DNA from: Takakia lepidozioides
Lineage: Eukaryota > Streptophyta > Takakiopsida > Takakiales > Takakiaceae
DNA length: 60,000 nucleotides
Assembly (NCBI GenBank): GCA_030704615.1
Contig: CM060733.1
Span: 13,208,001 to 13,268,000 of the forward strand
Direction of reading: 5' to 3'
Part shown: one piece after another, positions 24,601-35,344 of the stretch
Layout of the letters: the number at the start of each line of letters is the position of its first letter
Numbering within the stretch: the stretch's first letter is position 1
Program-made: the position numbers and the translations under genes
The notes under the pieces: model-generated
What the model was told of the DNA's origin: nothing
Databases searched by the model: none
The model's input: only the letters and a program-made list of their open reading frames with translations

Positions 24601-25040
24601 GGCAATTTTTGTGGAAAAAATTTCACACCGTGGTTTTGATTGCAGACCCGTTGCAGCCCTCCTTCTTCATTGCACCTACACCAAAGCTCTCTCTTCACTA
24701 CAATTGTCTTCACCTTCATCCTTCTAGTAGCCATCATGAAGCAATTACAACCAACAACCTCACTAGAGTCAGATCTCCCCAAAACCCCCTTCCTAATTAT
24801 TCGCAACAAGCCCCTCCCATGCATGGTTACTAGTTCATACCCTAAGGGTATGAATAGTTTTCGGGTATGGATAGTTATTTCCATTAATATATAATTTAAT
24901 GGTTTTAAAGAATATATGATGTTCTTCAATATGTACAAAATACACAATCTATGGTAAAAGAGAAAATTGATAAGATATTGCATAATATTTTGGTGTTAAT
25001 TTCCAATGCAAGATGGAGGAGGTTTGAGATTTTTTTTAAA
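21620..25040. other. Gene-poor stretch with homopolymers
   Basis: I recognise no gene here. There is a GT/G-rich run at 22278-22321 and a run of 15 C at 22578-22592. 23000-25000 is AT-rich. A few minus-strand frames (for example 24000-24140) stay open for tens of codons but match nothing I know. Confidence 0.4.
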
Positions 25041-25047
25041 GCACATC

Positions 25048-25252
25048 GGCTGGTAGCTCAGCTGGTAAGTGCACAATGTGTGTCACTCAGGTGGTTCGAG
25101 GTTCAAACCCGCTGCCCTGCCCCGTGTGTGGGATTGTTCGTCCCGTAGGTCTCATGGCCCATAAATGAAAGGGGGTTAATCTTTCCCCCTCCTCAAGGGC
25201 CTGAATTGTGGGCTGTCGCTCCCATATTTCCTTAAATAAATAAATAAATAAC
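25048..25252 (+). mobile_element. tRNA-derived SINE, apparently full length
   Basis: The element begins GGCTGGTAGCTCAGCTGG. It has a perfect RNA polymerase III A box (25054-25065, TAGCTCAGCTGG) and a B-box-like sequence (25100-25110, GGTTCAAACCC), as in a tRNA gene. A tRNA-unrelated body follows (GGGGTTAATCTTTCCCCCTC, GGGCCTGAATTGTGGGC), ending in a (TAAA)n tail at about 25234-25252. Truncated relatives lie at 19889-19962 and 29446-29500, which supports mobility. The anticodon-arm region is not a proper tRNA, so this is not a functional tRNA gene. No clear target-site duplication was found. Confidence 0.85.
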
Positions 25253-25863
25253 TGTCAGGTTTCTTTTTATGTATATATATATGCGAGATCTAAAGAGGTA
25301 TTGTTTGGGTTATATGACATTTAAGGAATGATATATATGTAACATTTGTTTTAGCTGGGATTGGAGCTTTCTTATAGCTCAAGGCTCCCTAACAACACAA
25401 CAAAAAGAGAAAAGACCTAGCACATAAAGGCTATGAAGTCACATAAAGGCCCTTATATACCCTGATTAGATATAGGGCTCTGAGAGTGATGGACAAGTGG
25501 TAGGAAAGAGAAAAGTTGCACTATGCGTTCCACAGCCATAAATGCAACAACACAGCTTTCTTCTATAACTTTTCTCAACAATTCAAAGAGTCGTGTTTTG
25601 GATATCATATCCTCCCTGCACTGTGACCATGCATGAAACCTCTAAACACATTCGCGATCCCCTCCCTCTCTTGGACTACGCATTTCTTTGGCAAACACTC
25701 CTTTTAATTGGCACCATCAGTCCTCTCGTACTTACTGTAGATTCACTCAAGTACTTCGAACATGACTACTGAGGCACTACCATCAATTTGGCCTTGTCCA
25801 CGTTTTCCATCGACTATCTAGAAAGTTGGTTTATTTTCTTGCGCTGTTACTTGCAACAGTCGT

Positions 25864-26514
25864 GTGGTTCCATTGGCAATAGCCACCTCCTACCATTGCA
25901 TGCATCCTGCTAGGTTATGCAATGGACAGGTGGCCCACTATGCAATCACCACAAGTTGCTCCCTACCAATGTTGGGTGGGTACATAGGTCAGATTGCTAT
26001 TTATCGTCCCAACACCTACCTAGGCAGGCTTGCATGTACCTTGGGCCCTCCTCAAGACTTGCATAGGCGGTTTAGGGCTTTACCTGGCCCGCGGAATGCC
26101 TTGAACATTTGGGTTACTAGAGGAATCTGTAGGTGGGCCTGGGCTTGTGAAAGTGAGGAGATCCAAGACGTATGGGCAAGGCGTATAGGCAGGTGGGCTC
26201 GAGCTATGATGGCTAGTGATAGTGGGGGGAACGAGGGCATGTGGGTGACGAGGGTGGGTGCGAAGCGGGCCCAGGCTCTGATGGCTAATGACAACAAATG
26301 GATCAGTGGAAATGTGTGGGCAGGTGGGCCTAGTCTGGTGATGGACAACGAGGGAAATGAGAAGCGCACGGATCTTGAACCATTGGATGGCAATTTTCAG
26401 TGGCATGAGGGGGCGACTGCGAGGTACCAAACGACGTACAAACACATGTTGAGGACTTGCAAGCTAAGGAAGCAGCTTGTTAGAGGGCACTACTTACGGA
26501 GCTACATGTAAACC
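25864..26514 (+). CDS. 215-codon ORF with internal Trp/Arg/Ala-rich repeats, unknown
   Basis: This is one of the longest open plus-strand frames outside known genes. Residues about 100-165 carry imperfect repeats (VWARRIGRWARAMMASDSGG, then WVTRVGAKRAQALMANDN, then VWAGGPSLVMDNEGN), roughly 30 residues each, which show at DNA level as GTGGGC...GATGGCTA units. I recognise no domain. It could be a remnant of a transposon protein near the hAT element downstream, or a chance frame kept open by the tandem repeat. No splice structure or promoter supports it. Confidence 0.25.
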
Positions 26515-26519
26515 AAAAA

Positions 26520-27478
26520 TCTAGCACCTATGTATATTTTTTAATATTTGGGCATTCTACACGCTGAATGATCCTACCATGGTTGTGGATCAAGTTTGGC
26601 CTCAACAAATGCGATGTATTGTTGCCACTCCAACCATCAAGAGAATAAGAGTACAAATGAATACCCACTTCATAAAGGGGTTGGTGATATGTAACAATGA
26701 CAATAGCACAACTGCAGCAATGACTAGATATGTAACACAAGAACATGCCTAGGTACAGGAGTATGCCAAAAAGCGTAAGAAATCCTCAGGCCTTCCCCAA
26801 CTCTACAACGACGCAACCGCGTGAGCCTCGCGCATGATCGTACGCTCACACGTGGCATGAGCGTTATGCCAGCAGGTTGCCATGGTTTTGAATGCTGACA
26901 TGACGCCACGTCAACATCCGCCACGTCAACAGAAACATATGACGCCTATACTCGAGGGTCCTATGACCGTGGGATGAACTTAGGCAACATGAAATCAAAA
27001 TACCATCAAGAATACCATCAAAATACCCGAAAAGAGAAATAAGCCTAAAACTGTGGCATCCATTCTACAACATTCTGCAATTATAATTGTAAGTTTTACA
27101 GTAATAATTACAAGGAGGGGAAAAAAAAAACCTCATAAGGCTCCATAGAGGCTGACCCAGGAAGACCCTGCTTCCTCCCCAAATAACGAAGAGAAGAGGG
27201 ATCACGGTATCAAAAAGAAGCATGCAATATAGCGACACAACAGAGATACACGGTAGACCGAGATGGAAGACCAGATAATAGGAAAATAACATCCCACCAG
27301 AGGGCACATCTGCAAACACCTTCCCCCAACCATGCAGAACGCCTTACGGGACAAAGACAAAAGGTCTGAGTGGAAGATGGTTTCCCCTCAAAGCCAGGAG
27401 CCCATCTTGACGTCCAAAGGTGCCATGATGCATGAGTTCTAAGAACTTGCCACATAGAGCACACGCCAAATGCCAAAA
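26520..27478. other. No gene recognised
   Basis: Short frames on both strands, none matching a family. 26820-26930 has several ACGTGGC/GCCACGT words similar to the cluster at 28160-28320. Confidence 0.35.
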
Positions 27479-27735
27479 CAAAGCAGAAGTGATGATCGTC
27501 GATGATCATCACGACCTCTACCAAAATGCCAAACCAGAGCAATTTTTTTTTTGGGACAATACGGAAAATTAAAAATTAAAAATAAAAATCGGTGCCGATC
27601 ATCACTTCTGCTTTGCTATGTATTTTTATTTATTTATTTTATGCATTGTTCCCAAAAAAAAAAAAAAAAAAAAAAAAACTAGAGCAGAAGTGATGATCGG
27701 TGTAGTTGTGATGATCGTCGACGATCATCACCTCT
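27479..27735. mobile_element. Nested fold-back (MITE-like) element
   Basis: Perfect 20-base inverted repeats (CAAAGCAGAAGTGATGATCG) bound 27479-27615. A second, smaller fold-back follows at about 27683-27735, whose arms (AGCAGAAGTGATGATC and GATCATCACCTCTGCT) are nearly the same sequence, with GATCGTCGACGATC at its centre. A run of 25 A (27654-27678) separates them. The structure fits small non-autonomous DNA transposons that fold on themselves. No coding capacity is present. Confidence 0.65.
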
Positions 27736-28154
27736 GCTTGATACTTGATTTCCAAACATGCAAGGGCTTAGTATGTAGATCATATCTAAATCAGTCTATT
27801 GCATCTGGGCGATTTTTACGTAAGAAAGCCTCAATTCCACTCCTGCTAACTTTGAGGGTTGGGGATCTACACTGGGAACTGCTACTACACCTTGTTATCA
27901 ACTGATACAAAAGCTTTTTGAAACTAGCACGCCCATTTTCCCTTTCATGGGAGGGATAAAGGTCTCACTTCGGCAATCACACACTTATCAAATCGCAGTT
28001 TATGACACGAGGGGCGGCGGTGGGACGGATGCTAAAGATGTAGTCTGCAATGACTGGAAAGGGTAAATCATTCCGCGGAAATAGGCACCTACCTCACGCC
28101 TTTGGGCTCATGATCTAGCATTCCTCCCTTCCGCCTGTTCTGTCCGTGGTTATA

Positions 28155-28325
28155 GGTCCGTGTCTATGGAAATGACGTGGCATGACGTGACGTGACGTCA
28201 ACCACGCTGGCGAGGATTGCTGACATGCCGTGACACTCGTGAACCAACGTGGCAAGAAGTGCTGACGTGGCGTGAGCCTGATTGCGCTCACGTGCTCACA
28301 CGCTCACGTGGCCAGGCTCATGCGG
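28155..28325. repeat. Cluster of ACGTG/TGACG words
   Basis: The stretch contains repeated TGACGTGGC, CACGTGGC, TGACGTGACGTCA and GCTCACGTG words. Such ACGT cores are bZIP-binding (G-box/C-box-like) words in plants, but the arrangement also looks like subterminal repeats of a DNA transposon, since the hAT remnant starts just downstream and similar words recur at 26820-26930. Confidence 0.4.
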
Positions 28326-28341
28326 AGGCATCCCCCCCAAC

Positions 28342-29001
28342 TCTTTAACTAGTTATTTCGGTACTGGGCAAACATACAAGAAGAGAGATCTATCGCAAGA
28401 GCGTTTTCTTGAAGATCTAATCTTGTATATGACAAGGGGTTCTCTACCTTTGAGTTTAGTAGATAATATTTGGTTTCGGCATTTGAGCTTGAGACAATGT
28501 GAATGAAATCGTCGCCAACTCACGAATGAAGCTATTCTTCCCATGGCAAAAAAATCGTTGGATCAATATGTTTTACCTTCCCTTGCAACTGTGACCATTT
28601 CATTTGACTTGTGGATGTCCCGGGGTGGATATGATATATTTGCTCTTGTGGTGAATTTTATCAATGAGCAATGGGTCCAATGTCACATCACATTGGGACT
28701 TTTTGAGGCCCACGACACTACTGGGGTCGCCATGGCAATCCAATTGAAAGAATTGTTGAGCACATAAGGCTTGTGCGACAAGGTAATTGCATATATGAAG
28801 GACGAAGGCGGAAACCTCAATACACTTATAACCCCCATAACAGATATAGTCTCATGTGCACCTCTTCAGTTGGTAGATCACTATGATGCACACTATTTCG
28901 GTTACGCAATGGCTAAATGTTGCCAATATGCTACTAATGACGTAAAGGTGTGTGTGGGGATGAGGAGGCCGCGAATTTTCGGTAGCCATGTCATAATGAA
29001 T
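28342..29001 (+). pseudogene. hAT-like (DUF659-type) transposase remnant
   Basis: Three adjoining plus-strand pieces read as one protein: FLEDLILYMTRGSLPLSLV (28405-28465), then after a frame break LDQYVLPSLATVTISFDLWM and GYDIFALVVNF (28558-28660), then after an in-frame stop at 28765 GLCDKVIAYMKDEGGNL and YAMAKCCQYATNDVKVC. This order fits the DUF659/hAT-like transposase family, in which the D of FDLWMSR sits at the first catalytic aspartate of the RNase-H-like core. The frame break near 28509 and the stop make it non-functional. It ends at about 28985 where the unrelated segment shared with 33315-33490 begins. Confidence 0.7.
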
Positions 29002-29170
29002 GTGGCTTCCTAGTCTCCCACCCCCGCACCTCCCGAGGCTCCACATGCTTGGCCACACATATCACCCCATTCCATGCCTTGGTCTAGCTCCCCAAAACTA
29101 GCTTGCCAATGCCCTAAACACTTGTGGGCCCGCCTTTCCCTTCCCTGGCCCGCCCCTACTTCCCCACCCA
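28970..29170 (+). repeat. Segment repeated in inverted orientation at 33315-33490
   Basis: GCGAATTTTCGGTAGCCATG..., CACCTCCCGAGGCTCCACA and CTAAACACTTGTGGGCC occur in the same order on the minus strand at 33490-33315. It directly follows the transposase homology, so it may be part of the same transposon family (for example an intron or 3' region). Confidence 0.6.
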
Positions 29171-29445
29171 TACTCTAAGTACTTATCTTCATGATTACTT
29201 CACGTTATTCACAAACAACTCATTGCTCAGTGTGATTTTGGAAGGGGAGCTTTAAAGTTAATGAAAAGGAGTCCCAGTGTTAGTTTAACATGCATGTAAT
29301 AGATTAGGAGGACAAAAGAAGCATAAGGTATGTCCTATCAATTTTAAAATTGTTCAAGTCAAATGTGTGAAATATTAGTATATCCCCAAAAATTTGTGCT
29401 TCTCATACTTAAAAATAAAACATATTAAAAATGGAAACACCAAAG

Positions 29446-29500
29446 AGCGGCCGCTCACAAATCAGGCCCCTTATTATAGTGAGAGGAGAAAATAATTATT
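29446..29500 (-). mobile_element. SINE 3' fragment, diverged
   Basis: On the minus strand GGGGCCTGATTTGTGAGCGG recalls the SINE body GGGCCTGAATTGTGGGCTGT of 25048-25252. The match is short and diverged. Confidence 0.4.
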
Positions 29501-29779
29501 TCATAGTACCAAGGCTCTTTTTCACATTGAATATAAACCAAACAAGCGGCTAGTCGCGTAATGGCTCCACCCTAAGACTCTAAGTAGAAAATTTCCTTGA
29601 AATGTTACATTGAAATAAGATAATCACATATTCAAAGTATATTTTAAACATGTTCTGTATAAGAGGAAAATATTTTTATTTATAAAATAGAAAGGCCCTG
29701 ATAGAACTTTATTGATATATGAATTATATATTAATGTACGATATTACACTGATCTTCAGACTTACAAATTATTAAAATA

Positions 29780-29942
29780 TTGATGCTTGTTGAAATACTA
29801 ACTGGAATACTGAAATACTTGCTAAAGAACTAGCTGAAATATTAAAATACTTGCTTGAAATACTTGCTAAAAAACTTGCTGAAATACTGAAATATTTGCT
29901 GAGAATCTTTTTTGAAATACTGAAATACTGAAATTTTATTGT
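29780..29942. repeat. AT-rich minisatellite
   Basis: Units of GAAATACTTGCT, AAAAAACTTGCT and GAAATACTGAAAT alternate through this stretch in an imperfect tandem array. No gene is implied. Confidence 0.75.
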
Positions 29943-29999
29943 ACTAAAATATTGTAGCCATTTGAATCTGCTGAAATGCCTCCTTGGTTTGAAGTCTGT

Positions 30000-31889
30000 A
30001 CCCTATATTCTGACCAATTACATAGTTTCCTCACATCCCTAGAGGTGCCAGAACATTTCTTGTGGATTCCCTCTCTTGGTCCTCTGTCAAATGGATTCAT
30101 CACAGTGGACGTTCCTGATTCAAACAACTGTGTGACCCCTTCCTCCAGTTGAGGATCTACTCTTGGAGGTTTCTTGTAACTACCCACAGTGACTCGGTGG
30201 TTCTCTCGTGCTTGAAATCTGGTCCTTCAAAATGGATATGTATCCAGGCTCTTTCAGCTGTCTATGCCTCCACAACACAAATGCCTAGAATCTGCCCCTC
30301 GTTGCAAGTAGCTAACGACGATTACTCATTATCCACACAGCTAACACCATCACCACCTACCAAAAAATAGCTCCCATGCTGAATTGCTGGTAACACTAGC
30401 AAAATGCGGGTGAGGGAGAGGGAGATGACAATTTGAGACAAATTTTTCAAGCCTGTTGTTTGCTTCCGCTGTAATAGAACAGAGGCATTCACCTTTTTGC
30501 CTTGATTGTCCCACCATTGACTGGGGTCTGACAAATATTCCTTCCAAAGATTCCCCTCGTCCCTAAGTGTGCTATTCAGAAATTTGCCTGCAACTACAAA
30601 AGTTGTAACATGTCAAAACATCAGACCACAAGAGATCCACCCAAACTTACATTACAAACCCCATCATGAAAAAGAGATGTTCGTGTGGTTTAAGAAACCC
30701 CTTCGGAACTGGAGAAGAAAATAAGGCCCAAAAAAGAGGTGAACACACAGTTCTCACTTTGGTCGATGTGATGGACAAGGAAACAAACCTAAGATATTGA
30801 AGAAGGAAGGCACTGTTACCAAATCCTGAAACTTTCACAATACTTACCTTCAGCTGCATCCAACATTTCCAATTCACCCTCTACCCATGCAGGTTTCTTG
30901 TAACTATCCATCCAGGTGCCTCGTTGATACTGTTGTGCTTGAAATCTGGTCCTCTAGGATGGATCTGCACCCACACTCCGTCCCTGCCTTCTTTAGTTAT
31001 TTCTGTCTATAATGAAAATGCCTAGATTCCCCTCAGTGCAAGCAGCTAACAATAATAAAACCTATACAGGGGACACCCCTCCTTCACTTACCAAATACAG
31101 TTCCCAAACTGAATTGGTGCCAAGATAAACAAAAGTGTGTGAGAGGGAGAGAGAGAGAAGGTCCTTGCCAGCAATGGCTCCAGTGTATTCTTCCTGCACT
31201 AATCCCCACTGAATACTAAATCTGTTGTGGGGTTTTAACGACCGTGGCATGGAAAAATAGCCCAAAACATTCATATACCCATGCACAGTCAACTAAACAA
31301 TCTGATAATATTATTGGCATCATGCTAGAAAGCACAGCATTCATATGAGCACTGCTACATCAGACGGCCTCCACCTTAGATAATTGTTTTGGCTGTGGTT
31401 GCCATGTCATTTTCCTTCACTAACAAGCTTCGTCCCAGGTGAGCAATACAGATTTGCCACATGCCACCTAAAAGGCCTAGTCCCAACATGATTATCTTCC
31501 TTTCAGACTGACTAGGGTCTTGAACTATTTTCCAAGTTTCTGTACATGTTAAATTTTCATACAATCTTATTCTGTGGGTATTCTGTGGAACTGGAAGGTG
31601 GGATCAGAAGGGAAGTAAATGGCTTCACAAAAAGCTTTCGTGCTGATGAGATACGAGACAGTCTGGAAGTTCCATACCAAGGCCACCTTCAGCGGAAATG
31701 AGTTTTGATCACTACGTTGGCATTTCCCTCATCCCAAAAAACTTGAGGTTGATCCAGCAGAGATTCTGGTGTAAAATAGCAGGCATTCACCTTATTACCT
31801 TGATTGTAGTACCATTGCCTGGGGTCTGCAAAATATTCATTCCAGAGTTTCTCCACATCTATATTCTGGCCGTGAAGTGTACCTCCCAC
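30000..31889 (-). pseudogene. OSB-like (PDF-motif) organellar ssDNA-binding protein remnant
   Basis: Four exon-like pieces on the minus strand: 31889-31791 (LWNEYFADPRQWYYNQGNK), 30964-30848 (IHPRGPDFKHN... to ...ELEMLDAAE), 30587-30493 (LWKEYLSDPSQWWDNQGKK) and 30237 to about 30000 (IHFEGPDFKHERTTESLW, SYKKPPRVDPQLEEG). Together they form two copies of the PDF motif of plant OSB proteins (W-x-D-P-x-Q-W-W-x-N then PDFKH), each split by an intron after NQGxK with a GTGAAT donor. OSB proteins bind single-stranded DNA in mitochondria and plastids and restrain recombination. Piece two lacks one base near GAGGCACCTGG; piece four has lost its acceptor AG and a few bases after TTESLW. The N-terminal OB-fold was not found. 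Family assignment is fairly sure; pseudogene status rests on these lesions. Confidence 0.65.
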
Positions 31890-32730
31890 CTGCCGAGACA
31901 ACGGAGGATGACCAGCTGAGAGGTCACTTCAAAAGCCGGGTGGTTTCCTTAAAGCAAGCGGTAACTCAGTGTAAGAGAATAACAACCCAACAGATGTCAG
32001 AATCCCTCCACAACACCAGCAACAATTTCAAATCATCATGGGACATAAAGAATCCACATTTACAGGACAAACTTCTCCTTGTCATGTTACGCCTTCGATA
32101 AGGTCTGTGCATGAAGACGCTGTCATTCTGCATCCCCGCGCAACACACGTCTTCCCAGCAAAAAAAAAAACAACCCTACAGCTTTCTTTTAATTCTTTCT
32201 TTGAGCTCTAAAAGATCAGCAAAGGGTTATATATATATATATATATATATATGAAGGAAATTAAACCTTGCTCTTATCTATATCATAGTTTTTTATAATT
32301 CCAAATTTTAATATGAAATTACTTTCAAATATCTGCACTTCTGGCAGAATTATTATAAATAAATTTTAGACTCAGTTTTTTTATAGCATTAATGTGATAG
32401 TGCTGTAATAAATCTCATGAATTTTTAAAAGCTAAAAATATTTCATTTTTTTAAAATCCAAAAATGCTTTTGTTTAAAAATGTAAGTATTTTCTGATCTC
32501 TAAGTTTCTGCTTTCTATTTTAATGTGTATAAATAAATAAATAAATAAATAAGCCTATATAAGTTAGCCTATATAAGCATATGAATATTTACATATGTAA
32601 GATTCATTTATGGATCTTATCCAATCAAGGTACATTCAAGCTAACATTTAAGTGGGGGAGGATTCTGTGCTTCATGTAGGTACTATCTAGTGGAGGTATA
32701 TCAGGATCTTACTCATTTTTGGCACCAATG
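31890..32730. other. No gene; (TA)n and (TAAA)n microsatellites
   Basis: (TA)12 lies at about 32228-32252 and (AAAT)n at 32529-32552. The remainder is AT-rich. 31890-32110 lies upstream of the OSB-like remnant and may hold a further decayed exon that I cannot define. Confidence 0.5.
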
Positions 32731-32739
32731 CGTGGTCTC

Positions 32740-33310
32740 TCCCTTATAGGGAGGAGCCAATAAATATTTTTACCTTACATAAGGTTGTTCCTCAATCCAA
32801 ACATGCATGTTATTATACCCTCGAGAAGGTTGTGTTTGTCAATTTTCAATTGAATAGAATCCAAACAAATATTTTTACCTTACAAAATTGAGTTATGTTC
32901 GATGGATACCTCCCAAAAGGTTGTTCCTGTCAATTTTAAAATTGCTCAATCCAAACATTCTGGTGTATCATTCGGAAGATTGTTTAGACTATCATTTTTT
33001 AAATTGCATAACATCCAAACACATATGTTTAATACCTTACGTAAGGTTGTTTCTACAATTAGGCCATGCTTGATGGATATCTGACAAAGGTTGTTCATTG
33101 CTCAATCCAAAACATATTGGTGTACCCTCCGGAAGATTGTTTCTATTATTTTCTTAATTACATAAACCAAATAAATATGCTTCATACTTTATGGAAGGTT
33201 GTTTTTACCATTAGATTATGCTTCATGGATACCTAGTGGAAGGTTGTTCATGTCAATTTTAAAATTGCTCAATCCAAATATGTCGAGGTTATTCCTGTCA
33301 TTTTACAAAT
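32740..33310. repeat. Degenerate tandem repeat, period about 150-170 bp
   Basis: The phrase ATGNTTNATGGATAYC recurs at 32895, 33066 and 33218, each followed by AAGGTTGTTC..., GCTCAATCCAAA and GGAAGATTGTTT-like words. This gives at least three imperfect units. It resembles a small satellite array or repeated 3' part of an element. Confidence 0.65.
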
Positions 33311-33314
33311 TGCA

Positions 33315-33490
33315 TAATGGGGAAGTAAGGGGCGGGGAGGGGAGTGCAAGGGCAGGCCAAGGGAAGGGCGGCCCACAAGTGTTTAACTTAGGACCACAAG
33401 TGCTTAGGACGACCCCACATCCAAGCCTGTGGAGCCTAGGGAGGTGCATGGGTGGGGACCCAAAATCATTATGACGTGGTTACTGAAAAT
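33315..33490 (-). repeat. Inverted relative of 28970-29170
   Basis: The reverse complement contains ACAAATTTTCAGTAACCACG, CACCTCCCTAGGCTCCACA and TTAAACACTTGTGGGCC in the same order as 28970-29170. It is not attached to transposase sequence here. Confidence 0.6.
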
Positions 33491-34455
33491 TTGTGGGCAT
33501 GACGGAGGTAAATTCATTGAAGAAGGTACAATTAAGGGCTTGGCAAAAAAATAAAAAAATAAAAAAAAAATCCTTTGGACTTTGGACCCACCTGTCAATA
33601 TTTTCGTTTCTTTCAAAAACATTCGCTGGTTCACGGCTCTGAACTCTACGGTGCAGATGCTGTTTCCTGAATGATGACCTGCGTTTAGAATTGAGCGGTA
33701 AGCAGTGCACGACAGAGATGTAGCAACTTGGTAATAAGGTTGACCTTATGTTGAATTATCTCTGGCAATACGATGCCAAAAAAATTCCAGTCTCTCTTTA
33801 CGCTCCAGAATCCGTCTTGAAAATGGTGTTCTTAGCAGGACTGTGTTGAATGTGCTGGATAAGCTGGTGGTAGCAGTGTGTGACAACAAGGCTGAGGGTG
33901 TGACCTACACTGGTATTTATTTCCCTCCACGATAATCCCTTACTAGTCCATCTTGACCGGGCCAAGGGTTTTTGCTAGAAATCACCACACGTGTTTCAGC
34001 AGACTTCTTGCAGCAACTAGTTCCAACAGGGTCTTGAGTTTGCTCTATCCTTTTGAGGAAAAGAACCATTCTTATTGCGACTTAGACTCTGAAACTGGAA
34101 ACAATTGGGGATGTGCCTTACCGATAGTGAAGTTCCATCAATTGTCGAGAGAGGATTTACACCTTAATATATGGTCTCACGCGCAGCCCTAACTGAGGTT
34201 GTTGATCTTCTAACTAAAGAGGGAGAGAATGGAAACAAAGAGAATGAAAGAGCTGTGGTGGGGTTGGTGCGCTCTGGAAATCAAGACCCACTTTTGATGA
34301 TGCCAAAGCAGTGGGCTTGAGACGCCCAGGGAGGGAGGAGAGAGAATGTCGACAAGTTACAGCACTTTGCTAATCCTCCCCAAAGTGAAATCAACAATCC
34401 TTGGTCTGAGAACTGATTTGACCACTGTTTGCTTGTGCAAATAGGCTAACTTGGA
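33491..34455. other. No gene recognised
   Basis: Only chance frames were seen, and an A/T run at 33546-33570. Confidence 0.35.
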
Positions 34456-34459
34456 CTAG

Positions 34460-34950
34460 CGACTGTTCTTGAAAAAACGAAAAATTTGGCGTGGGTGGGT
34501 CCAAAGGACCCTTATTGTTTTTTTTTCTGTTTTGTTTTGTGAAGGCCCTTACGGGGTCACTGGAGCAGGAGGTGGCGACTTCAAGTGCCCCACCTGCCTC
34601 GTAGATGTTCTCTTGACTTGTCTAAATTCCACCGAGGCCTTGTGAGCTCCGGAAGAATTTTAGAACCCGCCAAACGAGACTTTAAGACAGCTTCGTTGCG
34701 TTCTTCTTGGCTTTTCTCTTTACTTCACCGAATTCCCCATAGGCCTTGTGAGCTCCCGAGGAATGTCGACACGCCAAAAGCTTCCTTGTGAGACGCCACA
34801 AAGTCCAGTACATGAAAACTGACAGTGGCGCTCCAGCGCAGTTTAGCTTCCATCGCTTCCTTGTGAGACGCGAGAGAGGCCATTGCACCAAAACTTGTGA
34901 AAAATTATTGACAAGATGAGTCCCTCAGGTCCATGTATAGTTTGATGGTT
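34460..34950 (-). repeat. SHKA-motif repeat element, middle copy (broken)
   Basis: On the minus strand this copy runs from the start context (GACCTGAGGGACTCATC) through MASLASHKEAMEAKLR, then in shifted frames SSGAHKAYGEFGEVKRK, and on to the shared end (CTCCTGCTCCAGTGACCCCG) and the following GGGTCC/GGACCC words. At least two frameshifts and a stop interrupt the frame compared with 38358-38897. 34953-34990 then repeats about 38 bases of the coding part in the opposite orientation. Confidence 0.75.
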
Positions 34951-35344
34951 TCACGTCTCACAAGGAAACGATGGAAGCTAAGCTGCGCTTGATGGTTTTG
35001 CAAGTGGGGGAGACACACCTAGCATTGCTGAGAAGCAGCTTCTAACTCCTTCTGATAAAATACTTGTTGCCAAAGTGCTGGAAACTATTGATGGTATATT
35101 TCTTAATCACAATGGTCACCATGCTACCACATCCTTAGTACAGACGTTTGGATGGATTGATCCCTTGTGTAGAAGATTTGCTTTGCATGTTATGTGAGTA
35201 CTCATGTAAGGGTTTCTAATCTGCATTCACCAAATTGACATTCACCAGCCGTATTTTTTCCATCGATAAACCTATCAGGATGATCCTAGAAGGTTTGTCT
35301 CATGCAGAAAGATAGAGACAGACAGAGAGAAACCCTTATTACAT

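Noticed and set aside
25048-25120. Functional tRNA gene
   Set aside because: A and B boxes are present, but the acceptor and anticodon arms do not form a proper cloverleaf and the element continues into a SINE body with a (TAAA)n tail.
27618-27905. Plus-strand 95-codon ORF with poly-lysine
   Set aside because: It is created by the 25-base A run within the fold-back region.
32740-33310. CRISPR-like array
   Set aside because: Units are long, imperfect and contiguous, without constant repeats separating unique spacers.
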